A stretch of DNA of 56,830 nt from Spirosoma sp. 48-14. Its GTDB lineage: Bacteria > Bacteroidota > Bacteroidia > Cytophagales > Spirosomataceae. The stretch is from assembly GCF_001898575.1 (NCBI RefSeq), contig NZ_MKUD01000044.1:46350-103179 (forward strand), read 5' to 3'. Below the pieces are notes generated by a model that saw nothing but the letters and a program-made list of their open reading frames with translations, searched no databases and was not told the DNA's origin. Shown here in pieces: positions 27,178 to 35,903 of this stretch; the first letter of the stretch is position 1; each line of letters opens with the position of its first letter. The position numbers and the translations under genes are program-made.

Positions 27178-28341
27178 CTACCGTTTAGCCGTACTGTCGG
27201 CCGAAGCCATATGCCCCGTACCCGAATTGGACTGAACAAGGCTGAACAAAGCCTCTCCTACACGCTGATTCACCAACGCACTGGCATGACCATCATTGCG
27301 GCCAACTACACGGTCTTTCGGTTCAATATCACCCATCAATTTACCCGCTTCCAGCACAGGTACATTATTCTGCTGAAAGAATGACACAACGGGCTTAACG
27401 TATTCCGTTGTTTTTTCCAGGTTATGCGAAAATGGGAACAGTACAACGTAAAAACGAGCCTTGTTCTCTTTCGCATATGTCACAAATTTAGCCAGATCGC
27501 TCAAATGATCGTTAATAATCGCTGGCGTTCCATAAGCTGTACGGGCGTACGTATCGAACGGGGCAAAATTACCATGCGGAAACTGCCAATACAGATAATT
27601 GAGCAGATACGATTTAATGAACAGCGACTGAAATACCCGGGGGACATCAGAATAGGGCTCAAACGAAGCTGGTACCAAACCGTGGTCATGGGCCACCTTT
27701 TCAATATCGTTCGGGAAATACTGTAAAACGAGTATATCAGGCTTTTTGCCAAATTTAATCAACCGCTCGTATTCGTTCCGGGTATCGGAGCCCGATATTC
27801 CCAGGTTATAGGTTATATACTGATTGCCCAGCTTTTCGCCCAGAACGTTCCCGTATCGTTCTTCTGCCCGTTTCAGACCGTGGCCTGATGTAAACGAATC
27901 ACCCACAACCAATACAACTTTTTTACCCAGTGTATCCGTTCTGGGCGTATCGCGGTAATCGCCAACCATGGGTGGCCAATACCGCTCGAACCAGATGTGC
28001 GAAGCCAACGTAAGCCCTCCCTCCTGGCTCTGGGCAATGAACATGAAAATAATTTCAACGAACACCAGCAGGAGCGCAGTTGGCACCAGCAGCGTAGCCA
28101 GATTACCGATCAGCTTAGGTGGATTCGGGTTCTTCACCACTCCGTAATAGTACAACCGGACTAGTTCCATCATCACCAGAAGCAGAACGGCGATTTTGGC
28201 AAGTCGGACGTAGATATTATCGAAAAGCCCTCTGTGCGGATAATCCAATACCACGTGGATTCGATCTCCGTAATACAGCAGAAACGCTAAGAACGCCAGG
28301 AATAGTAAACGAATACCACTCGACACAAATTTTGATTGCAT
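27178..28341 (-). CDS. membrane-anchored SGNH/GDSL-hydrolase-like protein
   Basis: A 387-residue protein with two or three N-terminal membrane helices (LLFLAFLAFLLYYGDRI, IAVLLLVMMELVRLYYYGVV, LLVPTALLLVFVEIIFMFI) and an extracytoplasmic domain. Block I reads VLVVGDSFTSGHGL (GDS nucleophile motif), a block III-like Asn occurs in YFPNDIEK, and GRNDGHASALVNQ gives a C-terminal D-x-H pair, so the Ser-Asp-His set of SGNH esterases or acyltransferases is present. It lies 30 bases after the carbamoyltransferase and before the DUF5989 gene, as in other carbamoyltransferase clusters. It may acylate or deacylate the carbamoylated product; this is inference. Confidence 0.7.
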   Translation of the reverse strand: MQSKFVSSGIRLLFLAFLAFLLYYGDRIHVVLDYPHRGLFDNIYVRLAKIAVLLLVMMELVRLYYYGVVKNPNPPKLIGNLATLLVPTALLLVFVEIIFMFIAQSQEGGLTLASHIWFERYWPPMVGDYRDTPRTDTLGKKVVLVVGDSFTSGHGLKRAEERYGNVLGEKLGNQYITYNLGISGSDTRNEYERLIKFGKKPDILVLQYFPNDIEKVAHDHGLVPASFEPYSDVPRVFQSLFIKSYLLNYLYWQFPHGNFAPFDTYARTAYGTPAIINDHLSDLAKFVTYAKENKARFYVVLFPFSHNLEKTTEYVKPVVSFFQQNNVPVLEAGKLMGDIEPKDRVVGRNDGHASALVNQRVGEALFSLVQSNSGTGHMASADSTAKR

Positions 28342-28371
28342 TAATTCAGCACATTCGGCGGTAAGCGCCTG

Positions 28372-30234
28372 TTAGTCTAAAACAAACTCTTCTTTCCAGT
28401 TGTCGGTGTCTTGCCATTCGGGTTGCTGGCGCTTATCGAACAGGTAATTTCCGACAACCAGGTAATCCATTTCGGTACGCATAAAGCATCGATATGCATC
28501 ATCAGGTGTAGAAACGATGGGTTCGCCCCGCACGTTGAAACTGGTGTTTACAATGACACCATAGCCCGTTAGTTGCTTAAACGCATCAATCAACTGGTAA
28601 TAACGCGGGTTGGTATCTTTGTGTACCGTTTGAATCCGGGCCGAATAATCAATATGGGTAATCGACGGCAAGTCGGACCGCTGATAGTACAGCTTTTCGC
28701 GCAGGGGAAAACTGGCATAATCGGCCGGTACGGGTGTACGACGCTTTTGTGCTACCGGATGAACCAATAACATATAGGGCGAAATACCGTCGTAGTCGAA
28801 ATACTCGGCGCAATCTTCAGCCAGTACCGATGGCGCAAACGGCCGGAACGACTCCCGGTACTTGATTTTCAGATTCAGCTTTTTCTGCATCTCGGCATTG
28901 CGCGGATCGCCCAGAATGCTGCGGCCACCCAATGCCCGGGGGCCAAACTCCATGCGGCCCTGCACCCACCCTACTACATTGCCTTCGGCCAGCAGTCGGG
29001 CTGCTTCCCGGCTTAACTCGTCGAAATTGTCGAAGTGTTTGCCAACAGCTTTATATTTCAACGCCATCAGTTCAACGTCCAGATCGGAGAAGGTTGGCCC
29101 CAGATACGAGCCCCGCATGGCATCGCGTTCTTTCGTAACCTCGCGCTCTTTTCCGAAATAAATATGGTAAGCGGCTAAGGCGGCACCTAAAGCCCCCCCG
29201 GCATCACCGGCAGCAGGCTGAATAAAGATATCTTTATACAGGCCGGCTGCCTGAAGTTTCCCGTTCGATACACAGTTCAGGGCTACCCCACCGGCCAGCA
29301 CCAACGCATCGGCATTGGTCAACCGTTTGGCTTCGCGGGCCATGTTCAGGACCACCTCCTCAGTCAGGTACTGAATCGCCAGACCCAGGTTGCAATGATG
29401 CGCCTGAAGCTCATCTTCCGGCTGACGTTTCGGAAAGCCAAACAGTTCGGCCCATTTCTGTTCATGCACCATGGTAAGCCCGGTGGCATAATCGAAATAC
29501 TCCTGATTGAGCCAAACGGACCCATCGGGCCGTAGATCAGCCAGTTTATCCTTGATAATAGCCATGTAACGAGCTACATCGGGCGAAGTAGGATCGCCAT
29601 ACGGAGCCAGCCCCATTAACTTATATTCACCGGAGTTGACCCGGAAACCCAGGAAGTAGGTAAATGCCGAATACAAAAGCCCCAGCGAATGAGGGAACCG
29701 TAATTCTTTCAGGATCGAAATATTTTTCCCTTCGCCCAGGCCAATCGACGCCGTTGCCCATTCGCCTACCCCATCGATGGTCAGAATAGCTGCCCGTTCG
29801 AAGGGCGAAGGATAAAAAGCACTGGCTCCATGCGACAAATGGTGTTCGGGAAACAACAGCTTTACTTTGCTGGATGACTTATAGCCTATCTTTTCCAGCT
29901 CTTCGCGAATCAGGCGCTTCAGAAACAGTTTTTCTTTCAGCCAGACCGGAATCGACATCAGAAACGACCGTATCCCTTTGGGAGCAAAGGCATAATACGT
30001 TTCGAGCAACCGCTCAAATTTCAGCAGTGGTTTGTCGTAAAAGACAATGGCATCTAATTTATTAAGGTCTGCCCCGCTGTATTGAAGGCAGTATTGAATT
30101 GCGTGAGCCGGAAATCCTGGGTCATGCTTTTTACGCGTAAATCGCTCTTCCTGAGCTGCGGCAATAATACGGCCATCTTCGATTAGCGCAGCCGCTGAAT
30201 CGTGATAAAAAGCAGAAATACCTAATATGGTCAT
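28372..30234 (-). CDS. O-carbamoyltransferase (NodU/CmcH/SxtI family)
   Basis: A 620-residue enzyme that transfers carbamoyl from carbamoyl phosphate, via a carbamoyl-adenylate, to a hydroxyl group. The N-terminal ASKHA-type kinase-like fold shows MTILGISAFYHDSAAALIED, AAQEERFTRKKHDPGFP, FPEHHLSHGASAFYPSPFE and LTIDGVGEWATASIG; the C-terminal YrdC-like domain shows GWVQGRMEFGPRALGGRSIL and NTSFNVRGEPIV. Length and motifs match full-length NodU/SxtI proteins. It heads an operon with SGNH-like, DUF5989 and SxtJ genes. The acceptor is unknown; with a large glycan locus 4 kb away, a sugar or lipid acceptor is possible. Confidence 0.88.
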   Translation of the reverse strand: MTILGISAFYHDSAAALIEDGRIIAAAQEERFTRKKHDPGFPAHAIQYCLQYSGADLNKLDAIVFYDKPLLKFERLLETYYAFAPKGIRSFLMSIPVWLKEKLFLKRLIREELEKIGYKSSSKVKLLFPEHHLSHGASAFYPSPFERAAILTIDGVGEWATASIGLGEGKNISILKELRFPHSLGLLYSAFTYFLGFRVNSGEYKLMGLAPYGDPTSPDVARYMAIIKDKLADLRPDGSVWLNQEYFDYATGLTMVHEQKWAELFGFPKRQPEDELQAHHCNLGLAIQYLTEEVVLNMAREAKRLTNADALVLAGGVALNCVSNGKLQAAGLYKDIFIQPAAGDAGGALGAALAAYHIYFGKEREVTKERDAMRGSYLGPTFSDLDVELMALKYKAVGKHFDNFDELSREAARLLAEGNVVGWVQGRMEFGPRALGGRSILGDPRNAEMQKKLNLKIKYRESFRPFAPSVLAEDCAEYFDYDGISPYMLLVHPVAQKRRTPVPADYASFPLREKLYYQRSDLPSITHIDYSARIQTVHKDTNPRYYQLIDAFKQLTGYGVIVNTSFNVRGEPIVSTPDDAYRCFMRTEMDYLVVGNYLFDKRQQPEWQDTDNWKEEFVLD

Positions 30235-30261
30235 GAACTATAGTCCTGTTCAAACAGGCGC

Positions 30262-30269
30262 CAAAATTA
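30262..30269 (-). promoter_or_regulatory. -7 box of the carbamoyltransferase operon
   Basis: On the minus strand TAATTTTG matches TAnnTTTG, 28 bases before the start codon at 30234. No TTG occurs at the expected -33 spacing. Confidence 0.5.
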
Positions 30270-30367
30270 ACTGATTTTTTGGTAAACGTATTATTAAGCT
30301 TTCCACGACTTACTCAGTGGTCAATCTACACGCACCTGCCAATAGGCTGTAGGGTGGCAAAAAAGCG

Positions 30368-30375
30368 TATCTTTG
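30368..30375 (+). promoter_or_regulatory. -7 box of the ppx-like gene
   Basis: TATCTTTG matches TAnnTTTG. The start site would fall near 30382, just before the octamer hairpin at 30385-30485, so the hairpin would be the 5' end of the transcript. A CTG 18 bases upstream is a weak -33 match. Confidence 0.5.
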
Positions 30376-30384
30376 GCCAGTCAT

Positions 30385-30485
30385 AAAGAGTGAATGAGCG
30401 AAAGAGTGAATGAGTGAAATGATCTGTAGAGATCTTCTTACCAAACTTAATTTCGCTCTTTCACTCTTTCACTCTTTCACTCTTT
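30385..30485. repeat. octamer snap-back element A
   Basis: The left arm (30385-30420) is a degenerate tandem of the octamer GAAAGAGT/C or GAATGAGT/C; the right arm (30450-30485) is the same unit inverted. Thirty-two of 36 positions pair. The right arm ends 5 nt before the ppx-like ATG. Confidence 0.85.
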
Positions 30486-30490
30486 ACTGA

Positions 30491-31381
30491 ATGAAACTAG
30501 CAGCTATCGACATCGGCTCTAACGCAGCTCGTCTGCAAATCTCAACGGTATTATACAACGACAATCAGGTTAGTTTCAAACGGGTGGAATATGTTCGTTT
30601 TCCGCTCCGACTGGGGCATGATGTATTCAATTTCGGGGCACTTACGCCTGAAAGCGAAGCCCGTACCACCAAACTCATGCAGGCTTACAAACTGCTCATG
30701 GAGCTCCATGAAGTAGAAGATTATTTAGCCTGTGCAACCTCGGCCATGCGCGAATCCTCGAATGGACATGAAGTAGCAAAGCGAATTGAATCGACAACAG
30801 GAATAAAAATTAATATTATCGACGGACGGAAAGAAGCAGAACTGATCAATAATGTAGTAGTACAGGCACTTGATGATAAACAGTATCTGCACATCGATGT
30901 AGGGGGTGGTAGCACCGAACTGAACGTCTATGAGAATCGGCAGAAAATTAATTCTAAGTCGTTCAAAATAGGATCGGTTCGATTGCTGGAAGGCAAAGAA
31001 ACGAAAGGAGCCTGGCGTAAAATTGAGGATTGGGTTGAAGAGAATATCGACTCATCGCGGGAAGTTGTGGCGGTTGGCACGGGCGGTAACATCAGCAAGC
31101 TCTTTAATCTGGCCTCTAAAATATCAGAGACGGAAACCACCCGCGACGAGATTGAACGCATACGGAATTATATTGCCGGGTTCAGTCTGGACGAACGTAT
31201 CAACCGACTTCGCCTGAATGCAGACCGCGCCGATGTAATCGTGCCAGCTTCCGATATTTACATTTCAGTGATGAAGTGGGCAGGGGCCAATCGCATTATT
31301 GTACCCGATTTGGGCCTAAAGGATGGGATTATTCAACTCGTATATGCCCATCTGGGCAAACGAAAACCTATCAGTTACTAA
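30491..31381 (+). CDS. Ppx/GppA-family phosphatase (short form)
   Basis: A 296-residue member of the exopolyphosphatase/guanosine pentaphosphatase family. The ASKHA fold is clear: MKLAAIDIGSNAARLQIS (phosphate 1), ACATSAMRESSNG, IDVGGGSTELNVY (phosphate 2) and VAVGTGGNISKLFNL (adenosine-type motif). It contains only the N-terminal catalytic domain and lacks the HD-like C-terminal part of E. coli Ppx, which is common in Bacteroidota. It would hydrolyse polyphosphate or pppGpp. Its leader contains the octamer snap-back element, and a candidate promoter lies just upstream of that. Confidence 0.85.
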   Translation: MKLAAIDIGSNAARLQISTVLYNDNQVSFKRVEYVRFPLRLGHDVFNFGALTPESEARTTKLMQAYKLLMELHEVEDYLACATSAMRESSNGHEVAKRIESTTGIKINIIDGRKEAELINNVVVQALDDKQYLHIDVGGGSTELNVYENRQKINSKSFKIGSVRLLEGKETKGAWRKIEDWVEENIDSSREVVAVGTGGNISKLFNLASKISETETTRDEIERIRNYIAGFSLDERINRLRLNADRADVIVPASDIYISVMKWAGANRIIVPDLGLKDGIIQLVYAHLGKRKPISY

Positions 31382-31548
31382 ACATACAGACGGCTATCGT
31401 TCCGTAGTTATGGTCTATTTCTCGGCTGGTTACTCGCGTAGCTTACCATTACGTTAGCCATTAATTCCATTTGGTTTATTTTTTGCTTATAATGCACATT
31501 AAATGTCTATCCTCAATACCGCTCTAAAGCAAGCTTAACCAAAACACC

Positions 31549-32913
31549 ATGGACGTGACACCCACCGTTCCGTTACAAGAACAAATCGACACACTTATCC
31601 GGGAGAATAGCCGACTGAAATCACAGTTGGAACAGCAGGAAGTTGATCAACGATTCCTGATCGAATTCTCCGACAAGTTTGCTACGTATACGGTTGGTGA
31701 TGAGTTTTTTCACTCCTTAGTCAGATACATAGCTGAGCAAACCCGTCTGGATTTCGTCTTCCTGGGTGAACTGATTGAACCCGCTCCCAATCATTTTGCC
31801 ATTCGCACCATTGCCCTTACGGCCTACGGTCAGACGGTTGGCAATATCCAGTACGACTTGCCTGATGGACCTTGCGAGCAGGTTATTCAGGGACAGCTAT
31901 CAAAATACCCAAGCCAATGCCGCCGACTGTTTCCTAAAAACCAGACCCTGGTTCAATTCAATGTTGAAGGCTACATCGGTTACCCCTTGTATGATACGAA
32001 AGGAAACGCATTTGGGATATTAACGGTCATGCACCAATCGGCCATCGATCAGCCCGAATACATTGCCTCGTTGTTAAAGATTTTGGCCAAACGAGCTGAG
32101 TTTGAGTTGGAGCGCACAAAATACGAAGCCGATCTGAAGGCCGTCAATGAAGAACTACTGGCTAAAAATCAGGAGTTAACGAACCGGAATGCCGAACTGG
32201 CCTCCTTCAGTTACGTAGCTTCGCACGATTTGCAGGAGCCACTTCGCAAGATCCGCTCCTTCGGCGATCGACTGAAAGTAGCCTATGCGCCCAATTTAGA
32301 TGAGGAAGGTGCCGATATTATTGATCGAATGGTGCTGGCAGCAAAGCGGATGTCGCTGCTGATTAAAGACCTGCTCGATTACTCCCGACTAACGCTACAG
32401 TCGGATACATGGCGCCCTCAGCCGTTAGGCGAGATTGTCGAATCGGTCGCGAATGAACTGGATATCACCATTCAGGAGTCTGGCGCACAAATAGACATTG
32501 ATGAGTTGGCTACTGTGCCCGGCGATGAGAGCCAGCTTCGGCAGTTATTTCAGAATTTACTCTCCAATGCGCTCAAATTTACAAAGCCCGACTGTGCTCC
32601 CCACATCCGGATTCGGAGTACCCAGATAAAACGCTCTGATTTGCCAGCCGAATTTTTACTACTGGCCGCTCCATCCGACTATGCGCTGATTGAAGTGACC
32701 GACAACGGGATTGGTTTCGACGCACAACATGCTGAACGCATCTTCGGAACCTTCCAGCGGTTACATGGTCAGGGGAAATATCCAGGTACGGGTATTGGGC
32801 TGGCTATTGCCAAAAAGATTACCGAAAACCACCGGGGGTATATTAAGGCCAGCAGTCACCCTGGTCAGGGCGCTACGTTCTTCGTATACCTACCGACGCA
32901 ACACATAGCCTGA
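31549..32913 (+). CDS. GAF-domain sensor histidine kinase
   Basis: A 454-residue cytoplasmic kinase with no membrane helix. It begins with a coiled coil (LQEQIDTLIRENSRLKSQLE), then a GAF domain of about residues 45-190 (YIGYPLYDTKGNAFGILTVM), a second short coiled coil (EELLAKNQELTNRNAELASF), HisKA with phosphoacceptor His226 in SYVASHDLQEPLRKIRSF and HATPase_c with NLLSNALKFTKP, DNGIGFDA and GTGIGLAIAKK. The HisKA type resembles phytochrome-like and Bacteroidota hybrid kinases. No response regulator is adjacent, so it is an orphan kinase. Its ligand is not evident. Confidence 0.85.
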   Translation: MDVTPTVPLQEQIDTLIRENSRLKSQLEQQEVDQRFLIEFSDKFATYTVGDEFFHSLVRYIAEQTRLDFVFLGELIEPAPNHFAIRTIALTAYGQTVGNIQYDLPDGPCEQVIQGQLSKYPSQCRRLFPKNQTLVQFNVEGYIGYPLYDTKGNAFGILTVMHQSAIDQPEYIASLLKILAKRAEFELERTKYEADLKAVNEELLAKNQELTNRNAELASFSYVASHDLQEPLRKIRSFGDRLKVAYAPNLDEEGADIIDRMVLAAKRMSLLIKDLLDYSRLTLQSDTWRPQPLGEIVESVANELDITIQESGAQIDIDELATVPGDESQLRQLFQNLLSNALKFTKPDCAPHIRIRSTQIKRSDLPAEFLLLAAPSDYALIEVTDNGIGFDAQHAERIFGTFQRLHGQGKYPGTGIGLAIAKKITENHRGYIKASSHPGQGATFFVYLPTQHIA

Positions 32914-32952
32914 CGACAGCATTTGCGGATTGAATGGTCTGACGACCTGCCT

Positions 32953-33768
32953 TTATTTTCCGGCCCGTCCGCTTCTTATTTTACGAACGAAGATCGGTAC
33001 ACATTTGGCAGGTAGACAGGCACAGGAGGTATTTAACAAGGTAATAGACCGTTCGACGAAACAGCCAAAAGCACTGTATAGTCTTACTGCGTACGTTTCT
33101 GGTTTCCCTGTCCGTTTAAGATGCTGGATCACTACGCCATCTGTAGGAATCGGTTGGCTATTCCCTGAGAAGATACCTTTATTGGCCACCTCGTAGGTAT
33201 CGGTTGGGGCAACGTTATTGATGCGTACCCAACCATCGGCCAGCGATACCGAATCCTGACAGGTTGCTTCACGGGCTAACAGGGTGGCGATGGGCGCTGG
33301 CTTCACAATCACAGTTACCAGCGCAAAGGGTCGGCAGGTAGTATCGGAGGCCAACGGAATCAGACGACCATAGACATAATAGGTTTTATCTGAAACGTCG
33401 GTATTTGGCGGAAAGGCAACTGTCCGCATCGTAGCAATCCCGTTCGATGAAATCAACTCCCCCAACGATACGCCACCCTTATAAGGGTTTACCTGTGGGG
33501 TATCAAAACGCACCAATTCAATTTTATCTGGCCAGAAAGCGGTCGTTCTAACCTGTAGACTATCGACAAGTGACCCCGAGCAAACCGTTACCGATGTCTG
33601 GGTCGTATTGGTAATCGATGGGCATTGCGCCTTCACCTTTTTTGTAGATAATAAACAAATAAAAACCAGCCAAAAGAGGATGGTAACCTGCCGAAACGTA
33701 GTATCTGTTAGCCAGGCAATTATGTTCCTGAACCTACCTGTATAAGCTGCTTTCTTTCTATAAACCAT
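32953..33768 (-). CDS. secreted hypothetical protein
   Basis: A protein of 271 residues from the ATG at 33768 (a TTG at 33789 is the only upstream option). A hydrophobic segment (VTILFWLVFICLLS) precedes the likely cleavage region KKVKAQC, so it is exported. The mature part has beta-rich, Cys-containing repeats: CPSITNTTQTSVTVCSGSLV, a TAFWPDKIELVRFDTPQ stretch and CxC near the end (CACLPAKCVPIFVRKI). Similar ends (C..C..CVP) occur, from memory, in several cytophagalean exported proteins. I do not recognise a named family or activity. It lies convergent with the GAF kinase gene. Confidence 0.6.
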   Translation of the reverse strand: MVYRKKAAYTGRFRNIIAWLTDTTFRQVTILFWLVFICLLSTKKVKAQCPSITNTTQTSVTVCSGSLVDSLQVRTTAFWPDKIELVRFDTPQVNPYKGGVSLGELISSNGIATMRTVAFPPNTDVSDKTYYVYGRLIPLASDTTCRPFALVTVIVKPAPIATLLAREATCQDSVSLADGWVRINNVAPTDTYEVANKGIFSGNSQPIPTDGVVIQHLKRTGKPETYAVRLYSAFGCFVERSITLLNTSCACLPAKCVPIFVRKIRSGRAGK

Positions 33769-33904
33769 CCCTCTGTCCGAACCTCGCAAGCTAAGTTACA
33801 CTTGATTTATAAATCAAAACAACCAGGTACTCAAATTCTAATCCGTTTGGGCCAGGTTACTTTTTCCATGCTACCCTCGTCTTGATGTGCCAATCGGTCA
33901 TCAC

Positions 33905-34855
33905 ATGGAATCTCATCGATTTTTACTTCAGCACAATCCACATCATGTTGCCACACCGAAATTCCATCAGGACGGCTTTTTCTTTAATGAAATCGATCAC
34001 CTCGGGCAACAGGCCGATGGGCATTTTTACTTGCTAACCGCCGTAAACCAGCTCACGCAACAGGCTGACATTCGGTGTGCTTTTTTTAGTCAACGTAATC
34101 AGGTCATCAGTCCGGCAGAAGCTCCGTTTGGCTCGATCGAATTTGCCGAAACTCTCCCCGACTCCGTGCTAGACCAGTTTTTAGAAGTCCTTCTTTCGTC
34201 AGCCAGGCTCTTCAAAAAGCCCACCCTACGACTTGTAAACTACCCTGATTGTTACGCCCCTCAACAAGCAAACCGCCTTACGGCCAAACTGTTCAGACAT
34301 GGGTTCCGTCTAGTGGCAAGCCATAAAAACGCTTATTTACCCATCAGCAATCGGCCTTTCGAACAAGCTATTCAACCCCAGGAACGCCGACGGCTGCGTG
34401 CCTGTCAACGAGCTAATTTTCATTTCCACCACTGGGTCAATCCTGTACTAGCCGACGTAGTAAATTTCATCACCGATACCCGAAAAACACTGGGCCATCG
34501 CTTAACCCTATCACCCGAACGACTCGCCAAGTTACTGGATACGTTCCCCGATAAATTTCTGGTTTTCTGCGTTACGGATGGTTCAAAGCTGGCAGCACTT
34601 GCCATAACGGTGCACGTTCGTCACGACATCCTCTATTATTTTATGCCCGCATCAAATCCCGACTATCGAACATTCAGTCCGATGGTTATGCTGGTGAATG
34701 GTTTGTTTACCTACTGCCAGCAACACAAAATTCAACTGCTGGATCTGGGTGTATCGCTCGACAACTTCCACAATCCTAAACCGAGTTTAATGCGCTTTAA
34801 GCGGAATCTGGGCGCTTCTGAATCACCGAAACTCATTTTTGAGAAAACTCTTTAG
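33905..34855 (+). CDS. GNAT/FemAB-like acyltransferase of the glycan locus
   Basis: A 316-residue protein from the ATG at 33905; a GTG at 33887 could add six residues. The C-terminal half carries a FemAB/BioF2-like N-acyltransferase pattern: KFLVFCVTDGSKLAALAITV, LYYFMPASNPDYRTFSPMVM and LLDLGVSLDNFHNPKPSLMR, with the substrate-binding arginine region QPQERRRLRACQRANF before it. Such enzymes add acyl or aminoacyl groups to sugars or peptidoglycan precursors. It is the first gene of the block leading into the pseudaminic acid genes, but 142 bases separate it from the next gene, so its link is by position only. Confidence 0.55.
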   Translation: MESHRFLLQHNPHHVATPKFHQDGFFFNEIDHLGQQADGHFYLLTAVNQLTQQADIRCAFFSQRNQVISPAEAPFGSIEFAETLPDSVLDQFLEVLLSSARLFKKPTLRLVNYPDCYAPQQANRLTAKLFRHGFRLVASHKNAYLPISNRPFEQAIQPQERRRLRACQRANFHFHHWVNPVLADVVNFITDTRKTLGHRLTLSPERLAKLLDTFPDKFLVFCVTDGSKLAALAITVHVRHDILYYFMPASNPDYRTFSPMVMLVNGLFTYCQQHKIQLLDLGVSLDNFHNPKPSLMRFKRNLGASESPKLIFEKTL

Positions 34856-34997
34856 CTTATCTTTCAGAAAGGTTGACTCGTTCAGCAAGTTTCCGCCCAA
34901 CCATTCCAATATGTGCTCGCATAAGCCAACTGTGTCGGTCTGCTAATTTCTTTGTTATTTTACAGGAAAAAAGGAGCCCTCGCCCGGAGCCGACGGC

Positions 34998-35903
34998 ATG
35001 ATTGAAACAGTTTTTAATTCGGTTAGTCAATTTCTGAATGCATTATTCGCATCGCTGGTATCGCTGCTGAAAGTAGCCATGCGTTTCCAGCATGCCACTC
35101 GCCTGCCTGCGCGTCAGCGGCCGGTTTGTTCGGTTTTAGGCAATGGTCCGTCACTAAACGAATCGCTGGCCGAGCAGTTTGATTTTATCAAACAAACCGA
35201 AATTGTCTGCGTCAACAACTTTGCCCACGCCGATATTTTTACCCGATTACAGCCGCAGGACTATATCATTTCAGACCCGAACTATTTCGTTTTTACCGAA
35301 CAAACCACCGACCGCGACGACATCCGACAGACTTTGACCGTTTTCCGCGAGCGAGTCAATTGGCCCATGACGTTGTATGTTCCTCATTTTGCCAAGGGCT
35401 CCTACCTGCTGAAAACCATTGAACAGAGTAATCCGGCTATTTCAGTCGTTTATTTCAACTATACCGTTGTGCGAGGCTTCCAAAGGCTGGTTCACTGGCT
35501 GTATGCCAGAGGATTAGGCATGCCACAGGCACAGACGGTCATCATTGCCGCATTGGCCCTGATGATCAACCGAAAGTTCGAACGAATTTATCTGTTCGGG
35601 GCCGATACATCCTGGCATGAACAAATCCGTCTCAACGATCAGAACCAGTTGCTGATTAAGCAGATTCACTTCTACGATAAACCGAAAGATGTTACGCATC
35701 AGCCAGTATACTCCGATGCGCAACGCCAACGTACCTTTTCGATGGCTTCGCAGTTTTTATCGCTGCATAAAGTATTTCGGGGCTATGAAGTTCTTAGGGA
35801 CTATGCCGATGATCAGGGCGTAAAAATTATCAACGCCAGCGCGAAAAGCTATATCGACGCTTTCGAGCGTGAAAAGCTTCCCCAACCCATCACTACCCCA
35901 TGA
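34998..35903 (+). CDS. GT42/DUF115-like glycosyltransferase, candidate pseudaminyltransferase
   Basis: A 301-residue soluble protein. The N-terminal motif PVCSVLGNGPSLNESLAEQF, followed by VCVNNFAHADIFTRLQPQDY, resembles the CMP-sugar-binding GNGPSL motif of GT42 sialyltransferases and of the MAF/DUF115 proteins that act with pseudaminic acid. Later, ALALMINRKFERIYLFGADT matches the conserved strand-helix before the catalytic region, and an HFYD...VTHQPVYSD segment may hold the catalytic His. Its stop overlaps the sulfatase ATG (ATGA). Because a full CMP-pseudaminic acid pathway lies downstream, transfer of that sugar is a reasonable hypothesis. An initial hydrophobic stretch (FLNALFASLVSLLKVAM) may associate it with the membrane. 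Confidence 0.55.
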   Translation: MIETVFNSVSQFLNALFASLVSLLKVAMRFQHATRLPARQRPVCSVLGNGPSLNESLAEQFDFIKQTEIVCVNNFAHADIFTRLQPQDYIISDPNYFVFTEQTTDRDDIRQTLTVFRERVNWPMTLYVPHFAKGSYLLKTIEQSNPAISVVYFNYTVVRGFQRLVHWLYARGLGMPQAQTVIIAALALMINRKFERIYLFGADTSWHEQIRLNDQNQLLIKQIHFYDKPKDVTHQPVYSDAQRQRTFSMASQFLSLHKVFRGYEVLRDYADDQGVKIINASAKSYIDAFEREKLPQPITTP

